The notes below the pieces were generated by a model. That model was not told where the DNA came from and made no database searches. It saw only the letters and a list, made by a program, of their open reading frames with translations. The position numbers were made by a program, and so were the translations under genes. 64,000 nt of DNA from Streptomyces tsukubensis (GTDB lineage: Bacteria; Actinomycetota; Actinomycetes; Streptomycetales; Streptomycetaceae): positions 4,734,501 through 4,798,500 of the forward strand of contig NZ_CP020700.1 in NCBI RefSeq assembly GCF_003932715.1, given 5' to 3'. Positions 17,467 to 25,682 of this stretch are shown here, in pieces. Numbering within the stretch: the stretch's first letter is position 1; each line of letters starts with the position of its first letter.

Positions 17467-17970
17467 TCACCTTTCGATGCGGTCGCGGAAGTTGAAGCAG
17501 CCCTCCAGCTCCGCCGTCTGCAGCCCGCCCGCGACATCCACGGAGAGCACCGCGAACGCCATCCGGTGGCTGTCCCATTTATCCGTCACCCGGTCGATGG
17601 TCAGCCGCACCGGCACCCGGGTCTGGGCGACCTCCCGCCGCAGCGACAGCTTCAGCGAGGTGACCACGATGCGCTTACGGGCCTCCGGCAGAGCCACCTT
17701 GGGGAGGGTGGCGAGGGCCGGGACATGGTCGTTGGTGTAGGCGTAGAGCATCGACGCGAGGGTGTGGTACGAGACGATCTGCGCCAGGATCGACCCGTGC
17801 AGCACCGGCCGGTACGGCGCCCGGTCGCTGACGTCCGACGCCAGATCGACGTCGAACACCCCGTGGTACGCGTCTCCGTCGTAGCTCATATCGGTGGCGG
17901 CCCACGGGGTGTGGCACCAGGCGGCGGCGAGGTCGTCGTTGATCTCCAGAAAACTCGGCAGGGCACGCAC
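17467..17970 (-). CDS. Conserved-looking protein of unknown function
   Basis: This 167-residue soluble protein has no signal peptide and no membrane segment. It has alternating beta-like stretches (KRIVVTSLKLSLRREV, RVPVRLTIDRV, RMAFAVLSVDV) and a central helix-like segment (HGSILAQIVSYHTLASMLYAY). That is compatible with a hot-dog-like fold, but I do not recognise the family. GTG 17970 is preferred because GAGAGGTGA lies 6 nt upstream; GTG 17979 is 3 codons longer with poorer spacing. Codon use is typical for the genome. It is a single gene, divergent from the imine-reductase-like gene. Confidence 0.75.
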   Translation of the reverse strand: MRALPSFLEINDDLAAAWCHTPWAATDMSYDGDAYHGVFDVDLASDVSDRAPYRPVLHGSILAQIVSYHTLASMLYAYTNDHVPALATLPKVALPEARKRIVVTSLKLSLRREVAQTRVPVRLTIDRVTDKWDSHRMAFAVLSVDVAGGLQTAELEGCFNFRDRIER

Positions 17971-18325
17971 GGCGGTCACCTCTCGGAGGGTGTGACTGAC
18001 GACGGTCGGATCGCTGGTCTACCCAGCGGAAGCGGGGACGGACCGGACGCGCCGGGCGAACCACCCGATCCGGGGAGCGCACGGGGCAAGCAGGGTCATA
18101 CGGCGCCCCGTTCGGTGCCCGGCGCGCCCCACCGCCTCCGATGCCCGGAGCGCCGGCCCGTGGTGGGCGGGTGGGCGGGTGCGCCGGACGGCCGTTACTG
18201 ACCAAAAGGTAATCAACCCACAAATAAGTGAGTACTTGTCCGGTGCGCGGCGGTGGCCGGAGGATGGCGGCAGGCCCTCTGCGGCACCCCCCTCCCCCTC
18301 TCCCCGGAACCGGAGTTCCTTCCGC
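17971..18325. other. Intergenic region with divergent promoters
   Basis: The 355 bp between the unknown gene and the imine-reductase-like gene carry no convincing coding frame. The right half is unusually AT-rich and holds two dyads: TTAC...GTAA at 18195-18212 and AAGT-GAGT-ACTT at 18226-18237. Both are candidate operators for the downstream gene. Confidence 0.5.
18195..18237 (+). promoter_or_regulatory. Paired dyads upstream of the imine-reductase-like gene
   Basis: TTAC-N10-GTAA (18195-18212) and the 4+4+4 palindrome AAGTGAGTACTT (18226-18237) lie in the only AT-rich patch of this gap, where a promoter is expected. The layout suits repression by an HxlR- or TetR-type protein. Confidence 0.35.
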
Positions 18326-19222
18326 ATGCCCGTCACCCCCGCTGCCACCCCCGTCACCCCCGTCACCGTCGTCGGCCTCGGCTCCATGGGCAGCGCCCTC
18401 GCCGCCGCCTTCCTCGCCGCCGGACATCCCGTCACCGTCTGGAACCGCAGCCCCGCCAAGGCCGGACCACTCGTCGAACAGGGCGCGGTCCACGAGCCCG
18501 ATATCGCCGCCGCGGTCGCCGCGAGCCCGCTGGTGGTCGCCTGCCTCAGCCGGTACGACACCACCCGGGCGGCGCTCGCCCCCGCCGGGGGCGCGCTCCG
18601 CGGCCGTACCCTCGCCACCCTCAACAGCGGCTCCCCGGAGGGGGCACGGGCCATGGCCGAGTGGGCGCGGTCCCTGGGCGCACGGTTCCTCGACGGAGCC
18701 GTGAAGAACGTCCCCCAGGCAGTCGGCGCCCCGGATACCCAGCTCGTGTACGCGGGCGACCGCTCGGTCTTCGAGGAGTACGAGCCCGTGCTGCGGGTCC
18801 TCGGCGGTGACACGATCCACCTCGGTGAGGAGAGCGATCTCGCCGCCCTCTACGAGGTGGCCGTCGGTGCCACCCTGCTTCCCGCGCTGATCGGCTTCTT
18901 CCACGGTGCCGCCCTCGTCACCGACCGGGGCAGGACGGCCGCCTCGATGGTCCCGTACAGCGTGAAGTGGTTGGAAATGATTGCTTCGATCCTCCCGGCC
19001 CTCGCGGACGAGATCGACAGCGGTGACTACGCGCGCCCGTTCTCGTCGATCGGGGTCTTCCGCGACGGCATGGACGACGACCTGGCGACAGCGAGGACGG
19101 CAGGGCTGGACGGCGACTGGCTGGACTCCCTGTACGGAGTGGTGCGCCGCGCGGTCGCCGAAGGCCGCGAAGGCCAGAGCGTATCGGCCCTGACCGAGGT
19201 GCTGCGCAGGCCCGGGAGCTGA
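18326..19222 (+). CDS. Imine-reductase-like NAD(P)-dependent oxidoreductase
   Basis: This 298-residue protein belongs to the beta-hydroxyacid dehydrogenase / imine reductase superfamily. The Rossmann motif is VVGLGSMGSALAAAF near residue 14, followed by TVWNRSPAKA, where the NR pair favours NADPH. LNSGSPEGARAM near 104 is the substrate-loop signature. The long inter-domain helix starts with AALYEVAVG near 170, where many imine reductases carry LYD, so the catalytic position appears to be Glu here. ATG 18326 is the first start inside the conserved region. The SDR gene follows 27 nt later but has its own promoter-like box. The natural substrate is unknown. Confidence 0.88.
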   Translation: MPVTPAATPVTPVTVVGLGSMGSALAAAFLAAGHPVTVWNRSPAKAGPLVEQGAVHEPDIAAAVAASPLVVACLSRYDTTRAALAPAGGALRGRTLATLNSGSPEGARAMAEWARSLGARFLDGAVKNVPQAVGAPDTQLVYAGDRSVFEEYEPVLRVLGGDTIHLGEESDLAALYEVAVGATLLPALIGFFHGAALVTDRGRTAASMVPYSVKWLEMIASILPALADEIDSGDYARPFSSIGVFRDGMDDDLATARTAGLDGDWLDSLYGVVRRAVAEGREGQSVSALTEVLRRPGS

Positions 19223-19236
19223 CAGGAGGTGCGGCC

Positions 19237-19242
19237 TAGGCT
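19237..19242 (+). promoter_or_regulatory. -10 box for a leaderless SDR transcript
   Basis: TAGGCT ends 6 nt before ATG 19249. An overlapping GTG at 19246 is only 3 nt from the box, so ATG is the better leaderless start. GGAGGTG further upstream at 19225-19231 is too distant to serve ATG well. Confidence 0.4.
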
Positions 19243-19248
19243 GGCGTG

Positions 19249-20079
19249 ATGAACCCCGACCCCTCCGCAGCCCCGCCGGGCTCCGCGCTTCCCCCGCCGC
19301 CGGACGTGGCGCCCTATCTCACCAGGCTGTTCTCCCTCGAAGGCCGCACCGCACTCGTCACCGGCGGCAGTTCCGGAATCGGCCGGGCGATCGCGGAGGC
19401 ACTCGCCCGGGCCGGGGCGAGCGTCGTCGTCGTGGCACGGCGTGAGGCGGAACTGGCCGCCACCGCCGATGCGCTGACGGCGCTGGGCTGCCGGGCCGCG
19501 TGGGTGAGCGCCGACCTCGGTGACCGGGAGGCCCTGCGCAGCGCGGTGGAGGAGGCAGCGGCCGTCTTCGGCGAACCGGACATCCTGGTCAATGCCGCCG
19601 GAATCAACCTCCGTCCGCCGATGGGTGAGCTCACCGACGAGGAGTGGGACACCACCATGGCGGTCAATCTGGCCGCGCCTTTTCTCCTCGGTCGGCGCTT
19701 CGGCCCGGCAATGGCGGAGCGCGGCCACGGCCGGATCATCCACATCAGCTCGCAGCAGGCGCATCGCGCCTTCGTCCGGAGCGGGGCCTACGGGGTCTCC
19801 AAGGGCGGGCTGGAGTCGCTGGCCCGTTCCCAGGCGGAGGAGTGGTCCCCGTACGGCGTCACGGTCAACACCCTGGTGCCCGGCTTCGTCCTGACCCCGC
19901 TGAACGCCCGGCTCGCCACCGATCCGGAACAGGTCGCCCGGCTCGCCGCCCGCACGATGACCGGACGCAACGGGCTCGCGGAGGACTTCGCGGGGGCCGC
20001 CGTCTTCCTGGCGAGCGGCGCCTCCGCCTATCTCACCGGGCAGTCGGTCTTCGTGGACGGCGGTCTGTCCGTCCACTGA
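19249..20079 (+). CDS. Short-chain dehydrogenase/reductase (SDR)
   Basis: This 276-residue classical SDR has the cofactor motif TGGSSGIG near residue 38, NAAG near 115, the catalytic Ser in ISSQQAH near 166, the YxxxK catalytic pair as YGVSK near 179, and a C-terminal VDGG. About 28 Pro/Ala-rich residues precede the Rossmann domain. The sequence most resembles gluconate 5-dehydrogenase and 3-oxoacyl-ACP-reductase-like members, but the substrate is not predictable. It follows the imine-reductase-like gene and converges on the NlpC/P60 gene. The best start is ATG 19249; GTG 19246 adds one residue. Confidence 0.93.
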   Translation: MNPDPSAAPPGSALPPPPDVAPYLTRLFSLEGRTALVTGGSSGIGRAIAEALARAGASVVVVARREAELAATADALTALGCRAAWVSADLGDREALRSAVEEAAAVFGEPDILVNAAGINLRPPMGELTDEEWDTTMAVNLAAPFLLGRRFGPAMAERGHGRIIHISSQQAHRAFVRSGAYGVSKGGLESLARSQAEEWSPYGVTVNTLVPGFVLTPLNARLATDPEQVARLAARTMTGRNGLAEDFAGAAVFLASGASAYLTGQSVFVDGGLSVH

Positions 20080-20167
20080 GGGCGCACGGAGACGGCCGGG
20101 GTCCGCGGCTCGCCCCATAGCGGGGGAGCCACGGAACCCGGTACGTCACCGGAGGGTGTGCGACGGC

Positions 20168-20980
20168 TCAGAGCACCCGGACCGCACCGGTCGCCGGGTA
20201 GCCCGACAGATCCTGGATGACGACGCCCTTGCGCGGGTTGGCCGCGTCGAGGTACTTGCCGTCACCGATGTAGACACCGGTGTGGTACGCGTTGCCCTTG
20301 GCGCCCCAGTAGAGGATGTCGCCGACCTTGAGGTTGCCGGTGCCGACCTCGGTACCGGCCCTGGACTGGTCCGCCGCGATGCGCGGCAGCTCGATGTTCG
20401 CCTGGCGGAACGCGGCCCGCACCAGGCTGGAGCAGTCCCAGGAGTTGGGCCCGGTGGCGCCGAGCACATAGGCGTCGCCGACCTGCGCCTTGAGGAAGCT
20501 GATGACGGCGCCGACGGAGCCCGAGGCCTTCGTGGAGGAGTTCGAGGCCGAGGGCGCCTTCTCGCCGGACGCGGAGAGGGACGTACGGGCGGCGTCACGC
20601 GAGGCCCGCTCCTCGTCGGCGCGCTTCTTGGCCTCGGCCTTCTCGGCCTCCGCCTTGCGCAGGGCCTCGGCCTTGGCCGTCTTCGCAGCCTTGGAGGCCG
20701 CGGCGGCAGCCGATTCCTCGCTGGACTGCAACTGCTGGTCGAGTGCCACCTGCTGGGTGGTCGCGGTGGACTGCTCGACGACGTGGGAGAGGGACGATGC
20801 CACGTCGAAGGCGGGCATCTCCATGGTCTCGGTCACCGGGTCGGCGTGGGCCGTCCCGGCCGCACCGGCCACGGCGATGGTGCTGAGGACGCCACCGGCA
20901 ACCCCCGCCCGGAGCGCGACGACGGGGGCGCTGCGCTGGCGGGGCTTGCGGTGGCTGGGTATGTGAGCGGTGTGGGGCAT
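20168..20980 (-). CDS. Secreted NlpC/P60 (C40) peptidoglycan endopeptidase
   Basis: This 270-residue exported wall hydrolase is predicted to cut D-Glu-diamino acid links in peptidoglycan. An N-terminal signal with Arg-rich start and AHA-DP cleavage near residue 46 is followed by an Ala/Glu/Lys-rich coiled coil (about 60-125) and a Ser-rich linker. The NlpC/P60 domain spans ~153-270, with catalytic Cys in NSWDCSSLVRAAF and His in AYHTGVYIG. The coiled-coil-plus-NlpC layout is typical of RipA-like and Streptomyces cell-wall enzymes. It is a single gene with a long upstream region that contains a CRP-like box. The ATG at 20980 has only a weak ribosome site. Confidence 0.95.
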   Translation of the reverse strand: MPHTAHIPSHRKPRQRSAPVVALRAGVAGGVLSTIAVAGAAGTAHADPVTETMEMPAFDVASSLSHVVEQSTATTQQVALDQQLQSSEESAAAAASKAAKTAKAEALRKAEAEKAEAKKRADEERASRDAARTSLSASGEKAPSASNSSTKASGSVGAVISFLKAQVGDAYVLGATGPNSWDCSSLVRAAFRQANIELPRIAADQSRAGTEVGTGNLKVGDILYWGAKGNAYHTGVYIGDGKYLDAANPRKGVVIQDLSGYPATGAVRVL

Positions 20981-21326
20981 GGGTACACCGTTATCAGTCG
21001 TACATACTTCCCATCAAGAAACGTGGGCTGCGACACAGTTGTGGGCGGAATCCGTCAAGACGCTCTCCGCTGCGGCCCATTGACGCCTTAACGGTCAATA
21101 CGGACATTCGCCCTCCCGTCCGTGAGCATGTGGTTTCTATGAATAGTCCGAATTGCCTGCCGCCTAGCATCTTGGCGCCCCGATGGCCAAGCCCGCTTTT
21201 CCGGCGAGAGGTTGGGTGTGGCGCAGGTCACAGACCGATCAGTTCCGGCCGTCGCCGGTCTGTCGTTGGCCGGGGGGTGGCCGGGGGTAGTCGGGGGCGG
21301 GCCGTGAGGGGCGGAGGCTCCGCCCC
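20981..21326. other. Upstream region of the NlpC/P60 gene
   Basis: The 346 bp hold no convincing coding frame. They include a GTG-N6-GTCAC box at 21218-21231 and the hairpins at 21304-21348. No classical riboswitch was recognised, though wall-hydrolase genes in this genus often carry one; a covariance-model scan would decide. Confidence 0.4.
21218..21231. promoter_or_regulatory. CRP-like box between NlpC/P60 and nuoA
   Basis: This exactly matches GTG-N6-GNCAC, the motif reported for Streptomyces CRP. The flanking ACAGACCGA is shared with a second box at 21756-21769 in the nuo promoter region. Confidence 0.4.
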
Positions 21327-21330
21327 TCAC
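21304..21330 (-). terminator. Strong hairpin spanning the stop of a minus-strand small ORF
   Basis: Perfect 12-bp arms (21304-21315 and 21319-21330) with a 3-nt loop. The TGA of the minus ORF (21329-21327) lies inside the stem, a layout frequent at gene ends in Streptomyces. A second hairpin, GTCGGC-TTT-GCCGAC (21334-21348), abuts it. Confidence 0.6.
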
Positions 21331-21563
21331 TCCGTCGGCTTTGCCGACAGGAGTTCGTGAACCCGCGCACGCATCCGCGCCGCGGCTACGCGCCGTGACC
21401 GCCCGGCGCCGCGGCGGGCCCGGGTGAAGGTCAGGAGGGTGGCGTACCCCTGCTGCCGCCGCCCGGTCGCGCGCCGGATCCCGCGCCGGATCCGAGCCGT
21501 CCACTTCTGTCCGTGACGGTCCCCTCCCGAGTGAGGCGGTACCGATGTGCCGCCTTTTATCAC
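21327..21563 (-). CDS. Possible small basic protein, unknown
   Basis: This is a 78-codon frame ending in a terminator-like hairpin. From about residue 22 on, third positions are ~85% G or C, and the product is Arg-rich (RRIRRG..., RARRGAGRSRRVAAARMRARVHELL). It looks like a small nucleic-acid-binding or ribosome-associated protein, but no family is recognised. The start is unclear: GTG 21563 is the only in-frame choice and lacks a ribosome site. The first 20 codons overlap a hairpin on the other strand. Treat the gene as tentative. Confidence 0.4.
   Translation of the reverse strand: MIKGGTSVPPHSGGDRHGQKWTARIRRGIRRATGRRQQGYATLLTFTRARRGAGRSRRVAAARMRARVHELLSAKPTE
21535..21558 (+). terminator. 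Terminator-like hairpin on the plus strand
   Basis: GGCGGTAC-CGAT-GTGCCGCC (21535-21554, one G-T pair) is followed by TTTT. It points toward nuoA but lies ~350 nt upstream of it, so it would stop read-through from the left. Confidence 0.45.
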
Positions 21564-21722
21564 CCGAAGCGGTCCATCGCCAATTTGCCCGAATGGCCGC
21601 GTGCTTGATAGAGGGTCACCGCTCTCACCAGCAGGAACGGCAGTCTATGTGACGCGTCGTGATGCTCCGCGCGCTTCCCGTATGAAGATCGGCCCCCGCC
21701 TGCGCACAAGATCGCCCTCCGG

Positions 21723-21769
21723 GTGGTGGAGATCACAAAGTCGATGAGTGACCCCGTGTCGCAGATCAC
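21723..21769. promoter_or_regulatory. Two CRP-like boxes upstream of nuoA
   Basis: GTGGTGGAGATCAC (21723-21736) and GTGTCGCAGATCAC (21756-21769) each match GTG-N6-GNCAC except for A in place of the internal G. They are spaced 33 bp apart, about three helical turns, just upstream of the candidate -10 at 21783. Confidence 0.4.
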
Positions 21770-21782
21770 AGACCGACAGGCA

Positions 21783-21788
21783 TAAGAT
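21783..21788 (+). promoter_or_regulatory. Candidate -10 box of the nuo operon
   Basis: TAAGAT would start transcription near 21795, leaving a ~107-nt leader that contains the Rex-like site. No good -35 is present, which fits a promoter needing an activator. Confidence 0.45.
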
Positions 21789-21804
21789 GCGGGGCAGCCG
21801 GGCT

Positions 21805-21820
21805 TGTGAACTGCCTCACA
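21805..21820. promoter_or_regulatory. Rex operator (ROP-like) upstream of nuoA
   Basis: TGTGAACTGCCTCACA matches the Rex consensus TGTGAA-N4-TTCACA with one mismatch in the half-sites. Rex senses NADH/NAD+ and is known to bind upstream of respiratory genes, including nuo, in S. coelicolor. Placed just after the presumed transcription start, it would block nuo when NADH is low. Confidence 0.7.
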
Positions 21821-21901
21821 TGTACGCGATCTTCGAGGCGGTCAGCAGCCGAACGGCCCGGTGCGGTCCACGGTCAGCGACGACTGGAAGGAGCGAGGAG
21901 G

Positions 21902-22261
21902 GTGAATGCCTACGTGCCCATCCTTGTACTCGGCGCCCTCGGGGCAGGGTTTGCGATCTTCTCCGTGGTCATGGCCACGCTGATCGGCCCCAAGCGCTAC
22001 AACAGGGCGAAGCTCGAAGCCTATGAGTGCGGTATCGAGCCGACCCCCACACCGGCGGGCGGCGGCCGCTTTCCGATCAAGTACTACCTGACGGCGATGC
22101 TCTTCATCATCTTCGACATCGAGATCGTCTTCCTCTATCCCTGGGCCGTCAGCTTCGACGCCCTCGGTCTGTTCGGTCTCGTCGAGATGCTGCTCTTCGT
22201 GCTCACCGTCTTCGTCGCCTACGCCTATGTCTGGCGTCGCGGCGGACTGGAATGGGACTAG
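21902..22261 (+). CDS. nuoA: NADH-quinone oxidoreductase subunit A
   Basis: This 119-residue membrane subunit of complex I has three predicted transmembrane helices. The conserved loop after helix 1 (KLEAYECGIEPTP) lines the quinone channel near NuoD and NuoH, and FDIEIVFLYPWA marks helix 2. GTG 21902 is chosen because AAGGAG lies about 8 nt upstream, and the frame further left is non-coding. It is the first gene of the 14-gene operon; nuoB begins 16 nt after its stop. A second nuoA-like gene occurs at 63482. Confidence 0.97.
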   Translation: MNAYVPILVLGALGAGFAIFSVVMATLIGPKRYNRAKLEAYECGIEPTPTPAGGGRFPIKYYLTAMLFIIFDIEIVFLYPWAVSFDALGLFGLVEMLLFVLTVFVAYAYVWRRGGLEWD

Positions 22262-22277
22262 GGGCTAAGGGGCACCC

Positions 22278-22832
22278 ATGGGACTCGAAGAGAAGCTGCC
22301 GAGCGGCTTTCTGCTGACGACCGTCGAACAGGCCGCGGGCTGGGTGCGCAAGGCATCCGTCTTCCCGGCCACGTTCGGACTGGCCTGCTGCGCCATCGAG
22401 ATGATGACCACCGGCGCCGGCCGCTACGACCTCGCGCGCTTCGGCATGGAGGTCTTCCGCGGCTCGCCTCGCCAGGCCGATCTGATGATCGTGGCGGGCC
22501 GGGTGAGCCAGAAGATGGCGCCCGTACTGCGCCAGGTCTACGACCAGATGCCCAACCCCAAGTGGGTCATCTCCATGGGTGTCTGCGCCTCGTCGGGCGG
22601 GATGTTCAACAACTACGCGATCGTGCAGGGCGTCGACCACATCGTCCCCGTCGACATCTATCTGCCCGGCTGCCCGCCGCGCCCCGAGATGCTGATCGAC
22701 GCGATCCTCAAGCTCCACCAGAAGATCCAGACCTCCAAGCTCGGGGTCAACGCGGAGGAAGCGGCCCGCGAAGCGGAGGAAGCGGCGCTCAAGGCGGTCC
22801 CGACGATCGAAATGAAGGGGCTCCTGCGTTGA
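22278..22832 (+). CDS. nuoB: NADH-quinone oxidoreductase subunit B
   Basis: This 184-residue peripheral subunit carries cluster N2, the last iron-sulfur centre before quinone. The four cysteine ligands are visible: the CC pair in [10 protein letters not shown] near residue 37, GVCASSGG near 102 and PGCPPRPE near 133. The C-terminal ~30 residues are an Ala/Glu-rich helix ([16 protein letters not shown]) longer than in E. coli. AAGGGG precedes the ATG. Its TGA overlaps the nuoC TTG start. Confidence 0.98.
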   Translation: MGLEEKLPSGFLLTTVEQAAGWVRKASVFPATFGLACCAIEMMTTGAGRYDLARFGMEVFRGSPRQADLMIVAGRVSQKMAPVLRQVYDQMPNPKWVISMGVCASSGGMFNNYAIVQGVDHIVPVDIYLPGCPPRPEMLIDAILKLHQKIQTSKLGVNAEEAAREAEEAALKAVPTIEMKGLLR

Positions 22833-23557
22833 CTGACGTACCCAATCCCGAGAAGGAGCTCAGCGAGCAGAACCTTCCCGGACAGCGTGGTGAACACGGC
22901 GAGGAGATCCGCGTCCAGCGCGGCATGTTCGGCGCCAACAACGGCGGTGACACCTCCGGATACGGCGGACTGATCCGTTCCGTACGGCTGCCGGGGCCGA
23001 CCGCCCGCCCCTACGGCGGCTACTTCGACGAGGTCGCCGACGAACTCGAAGGCGCCCTCGAAGAGCAGGGCATCGTCCCCGAGAACGCCATCGAGAAGAC
23101 CGTCGTCGACCGGGACGAGCTGACCTTCCACATCGCCCGGGAGCATCTGCTCGCCGTCGCCCGCACCCTGCGCGACGACCCCGCCCTCCGGTTCGAGCTG
23201 TGCACGGGGGTGAGCGGAGTGCACTACCCGGACGACAAGGGACGGGAACTGCACGCCGTCTACCACCTGCGGTCGCTCACCCACGGCCGGCTGATCCGGG
23301 TCGAGGTGTCCGCGCCGGACGCCGATCCGCACGTCCCGTCCCTGGTCGCCGTCTATCCGACGAACGACTGGCACGAGCGCGAGACCTACGACTTCTTCGG
23401 GCTGATCTTCGACGGCCATCCCGCCCTCGCCCGGATCATGATGCCGGACGACTGGCAGGGCTACCCGCAGCGCAAGGACTATCCGCTCGGCGGCATCGCC
23501 GTCGAGTACAAGGGCGCCCAGATCCCGGCTCCTGACCAGCGGAGGTCGTACTCGTGA
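22829..23557 (+). CDS. nuoC: NADH-quinone oxidoreductase subunit C
   Basis: This 242-residue 30-kDa subunit has the family signature [23 protein letters not shown] near residue 170 and the C-terminal RKDYPLGG. The first 60 residues are hydrophilic and Gly/Glu-rich. TTG 22829 is chosen because it overlaps the nuoB stop (TTGA), matching the coupled overlaps throughout this operon; no ATG or GTG lies before the conserved region in a better place. NuoC is separate from NuoD here, not fused as in E. coli. Confidence 0.96.
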   Translation: MTDVPNPEKELSEQNLPGQRGEHGEEIRVQRGMFGANNGGDTSGYGGLIRSVRLPGPTARPYGGYFDEVADELEGALEEQGIVPENAIEKTVVDRDELTFHIAREHLLAVARTLRDDPALRFELCTGVSGVHYPDDKGRELHAVYHLRSLTHGRLIRVEVSAPDADPHVPSLVAVYPTNDWHERETYDFFGLIFDGHPALARIMMPDDWQGYPQRKDYPLGGIAVEYKGAQIPAPDQRRSYS

Positions 23558-24885
23558 GCACATCCTCAGCCGCCTCGTCCGCCGCGCGCGAGACCACCGA
23601 GGGTCCGGTCTACACCGTCACCGGCGGCGACTGGGACGAGGTCGTCGAGACCGCGGCCAAGGCCGACGACGAGCGGATCGTCGTCAATATGGGCCCGCAG
23701 CACCCCTCCACCCACGGAGTGCTCCGGCTGATCCTGGAGATCGACGGCGAGACCGTCACCGAAGCCCGCTGCGGTATCGGCTACCTCCACACCGGTATCG
23801 AGAAGAACCTCGAATTCCGCACCTGGACGCAGGGCACCACGTTCGTCACGCGCATGGACTATCTGACGCCGTTCTTCAACGAGGCGGCGTACTGCCTGGC
23901 CGTGGAGAAGCTGCTCGGCATCGAGGACCAGATCCCCGAGCGCGCCGATGTCATCCGGGTCCTGCTGATGGAGCTGAACCGGATCTCCTCCCATCTGGTG
24001 TGCATCGCCACCGGCGGGATGGAGCTGGGCGCCACCACGATCATGATCTACGGGTTCCGGGACCGCGAACTGGTCCTCGACCTCTACGAGCTGATCACCG
24101 GCCTGCGGATGAACCACGCCTATATCCGCCCCGGCGGACTCGCCCAGGATCTGCCGCCCGGCGCGGTCGACCAGCTGCGCGAGTTCGTGAAGACCATGAA
24201 GAAGAACCTGCCGCAGTACGACGCGCTCGCCACCGGCAACCCCATCTTCAAGGCCCGGATGCAGGACGTCGGCCATCTCGACCTCACCGGCTGTATGGCC
24301 CTCGGCGCCACCGGGCCGATCCTGCGCGCCGCCGGGCTCGCCCACGATCTGCGCAAGACCGACCCCTACTGCGGCTACGAGACCTACGAGTTCGACGTCC
24401 CGACCGCCGACACCTGCGACTCCTACGGCCGCTTTCTGATCCGGCTGGAAGAGATGCGCCAGTCGCTGCGGATCGTCGAGCAGTGCATCGACCGGCTCGC
24501 CCCCGGCCCGGTCATGGTCGCGGACAAGAAGATCGCCTGGCCCGCGCAGCTCGCCCTGGGCCCCGACGGTCTCGGCAACTCCCTCGACCACATCAAGAAC
24601 ATCATGGGCACCTCCATGGAGGCCCTGATCCACCACTTCAAGCTGGTCACCGAGGGCTTCCGGGTCCCGCCCGGCCAGGTGTACGCGGCGGTGGAGTCCC
24701 CCAAGGGCGAACTCGGCGCCCATGTCGTCTCCGACGGCGGCACCCGCCCCTACCGGGTCCACTTCCGCGATCCGTCCTTCACCAACCTTCAGTCCATGGC
24801 GGCGATGTGCGAGGGCGGCCAGGTCGCCGACGTCATCGTCGCCGTCGCGTCCATCGACCCCGTGATGGGAGGCGTCGACCGATGA
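23554..24885 (+). CDS. nuoD: NADH-quinone oxidoreductase subunit D
   Basis: This 443-residue 49-kDa subunit is related to the NiFe-hydrogenase large subunit and forms the quinone site with NuoB. Landmarks are [14 protein letters not shown] near residue 45, [18 protein letters not shown] sequence near 70, and the C-terminal DPVMGGVDR. The key His of GPQHPSTHG is present. GTG 23554 overlaps the nuoC stop (GTGA), and nuoE starts within its TGA (ATGA). Confidence 0.98.
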   Translation: MSTSSAASSAARETTEGPVYTVTGGDWDEVVETAAKADDERIVVNMGPQHPSTHGVLRLILEIDGETVTEARCGIGYLHTGIEKNLEFRTWTQGTTFVTRMDYLTPFFNEAAYCLAVEKLLGIEDQIPERADVIRVLLMELNRISSHLVCIATGGMELGATTIMIYGFRDRELVLDLYELITGLRMNHAYIRPGGLAQDLPPGAVDQLREFVKTMKKNLPQYDALATGNPIFKARMQDVGHLDLTGCMALGATGPILRAAGLAHDLRKTDPYCGYETYEFDVPTADTCDSYGRFLIRLEEMRQSLRIVEQCIDRLAPGPVMVADKKIAWPAQLALGPDGLGNSLDHIKNIMGTSMEALIHHFKLVTEGFRVPPGQVYAAVESPKGELGAHVVSDGGTRPYRVHFRDPSFTNLQSMAAMCEGGQVADVIVAVASIDPVMGGVDR

Positions 24886-25682
24886 CGGCCCAGTCGTCGA
24901 ACCCGGGGGTGCAGCTCGGGATGCCCCAGCTCCCCGCACCCGACTACCCGGCCGAGGTCCGCACCCGGCTGGAGACGGACGCGCAGGAGATCATCGCCCG
25001 CTATCCCGACTCCCGCTCGGCCCTGCTGCCCCTGCTCCATCTGGTGCAGTCCGAGGAGGGGTACGTCAGCCGGACCGGGATGCGGTTCTGCGCCGACATC
25101 CTCGACCTCACCACCGCCGAGGTCACCGCGGTCGCCACCTTCTACTCCATGTACCGCCGCCGGCCCTCCGGCGACTACCAGGTCGGCGTCTGCACCAACA
25201 CGCTCTGCGCGGTCATGGGCGGCGACGCCATCTTCGAAACGCTCAAGGAGCACCTGGGCGTCGGCAACAACGAGACCACCGACGACGGCGCGGTCACGCT
25301 GGAGCACATCGAGTGCAACGCGGCCTGCGACTTCGCCCCCGTCGTGATGGTCAACTGGGAGTTCTTCGACAACCAGACCCCCGAGTCCGCCAAACAGCTC
25401 GTCGACGACCTGCGCGCCGGACTCACCGTCGAACCCACCCGCGGCGCCCCGCTCTGCTCCTTCAAGGACACCGCGCGGATCCTCGCCGGCTTCCCCGACG
25501 AGCGCCCCGGAGCGGTCGAGGCCACCGGCGGCGCCGGACCCGCCTCCCTGATCGGGCTCCGGCTCGCCAAGGGCGAGGGGCTGCCCGCCAAGGTGGTCGG
25601 CCCCCGGCCCGGTGGCACCGATCCGTCCGCCTCCGGCCCGGCACAGCCCCCCGCCGGACCGGCCACCGAGGAGGGGGAGTGA
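24882..25682 (+). CDS. nuoE: NADH-quinone oxidoreductase subunit E
   Basis: This 266-residue 24-kDa subunit has a thioredoxin-like [2Fe-2S] domain. The four ligands fall in CTNTLC near residue 105 and CNAAC near 146. The C-terminal ~95 residues (Gly/Pro-rich, ending ATEEGE) exceed the usual ~165-residue family length and are probably disordered. ATG 24882 overlaps the nuoD stop. It forms the NADH-dehydrogenase module with NuoF and NuoG. Confidence 0.97.
   Translation: MTAQSSNPGVQLGMPQLPAPDYPAEVRTRLETDAQEIIARYPDSRSALLPLLHLVQSEEGYVSRTGMRFCADILDLTTAEVTAVATFYSMYRRRPSGDYQVGVCTNTLCAVMGGDAIFETLKEHLGVGNNETTDDGAVTLEHIECNAACDFAPVVMVNWEFFDNQTPESAKQLVDDLRAGLTVEPTRGAPLCSFKDTARILAGFPDERPGAVEATGGAGPASLIGLRLAKGEGLPAKVVGPRPGGTDPSASGPAQPPAGPATEEGE

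Larger units (their letters stand above)
21564..21901 (+). other. nuo operon upstream region
   Basis: The 338 bp are relatively AT-rich with no convincing gene. They contain two CRP-like boxes, a -10-like box, a Rex-like operator and the nuoA ribosome site, each listed separately. Confidence 0.6.

Noticed and set aside
20981..21326. Possible c-di-AMP (ydaO-type) riboswitch before the NlpC/P60 gene
   Set aside because: Such elements precede many wall-hydrolase genes, but I could not recognise its conserved core here by eye.
21560..21769. 69-codon minus frame upstream of the small basic ORF
   Set aside because: Codon use is AT-rich and irregular, there is no ribosome site, and it lies over the nuo control region.
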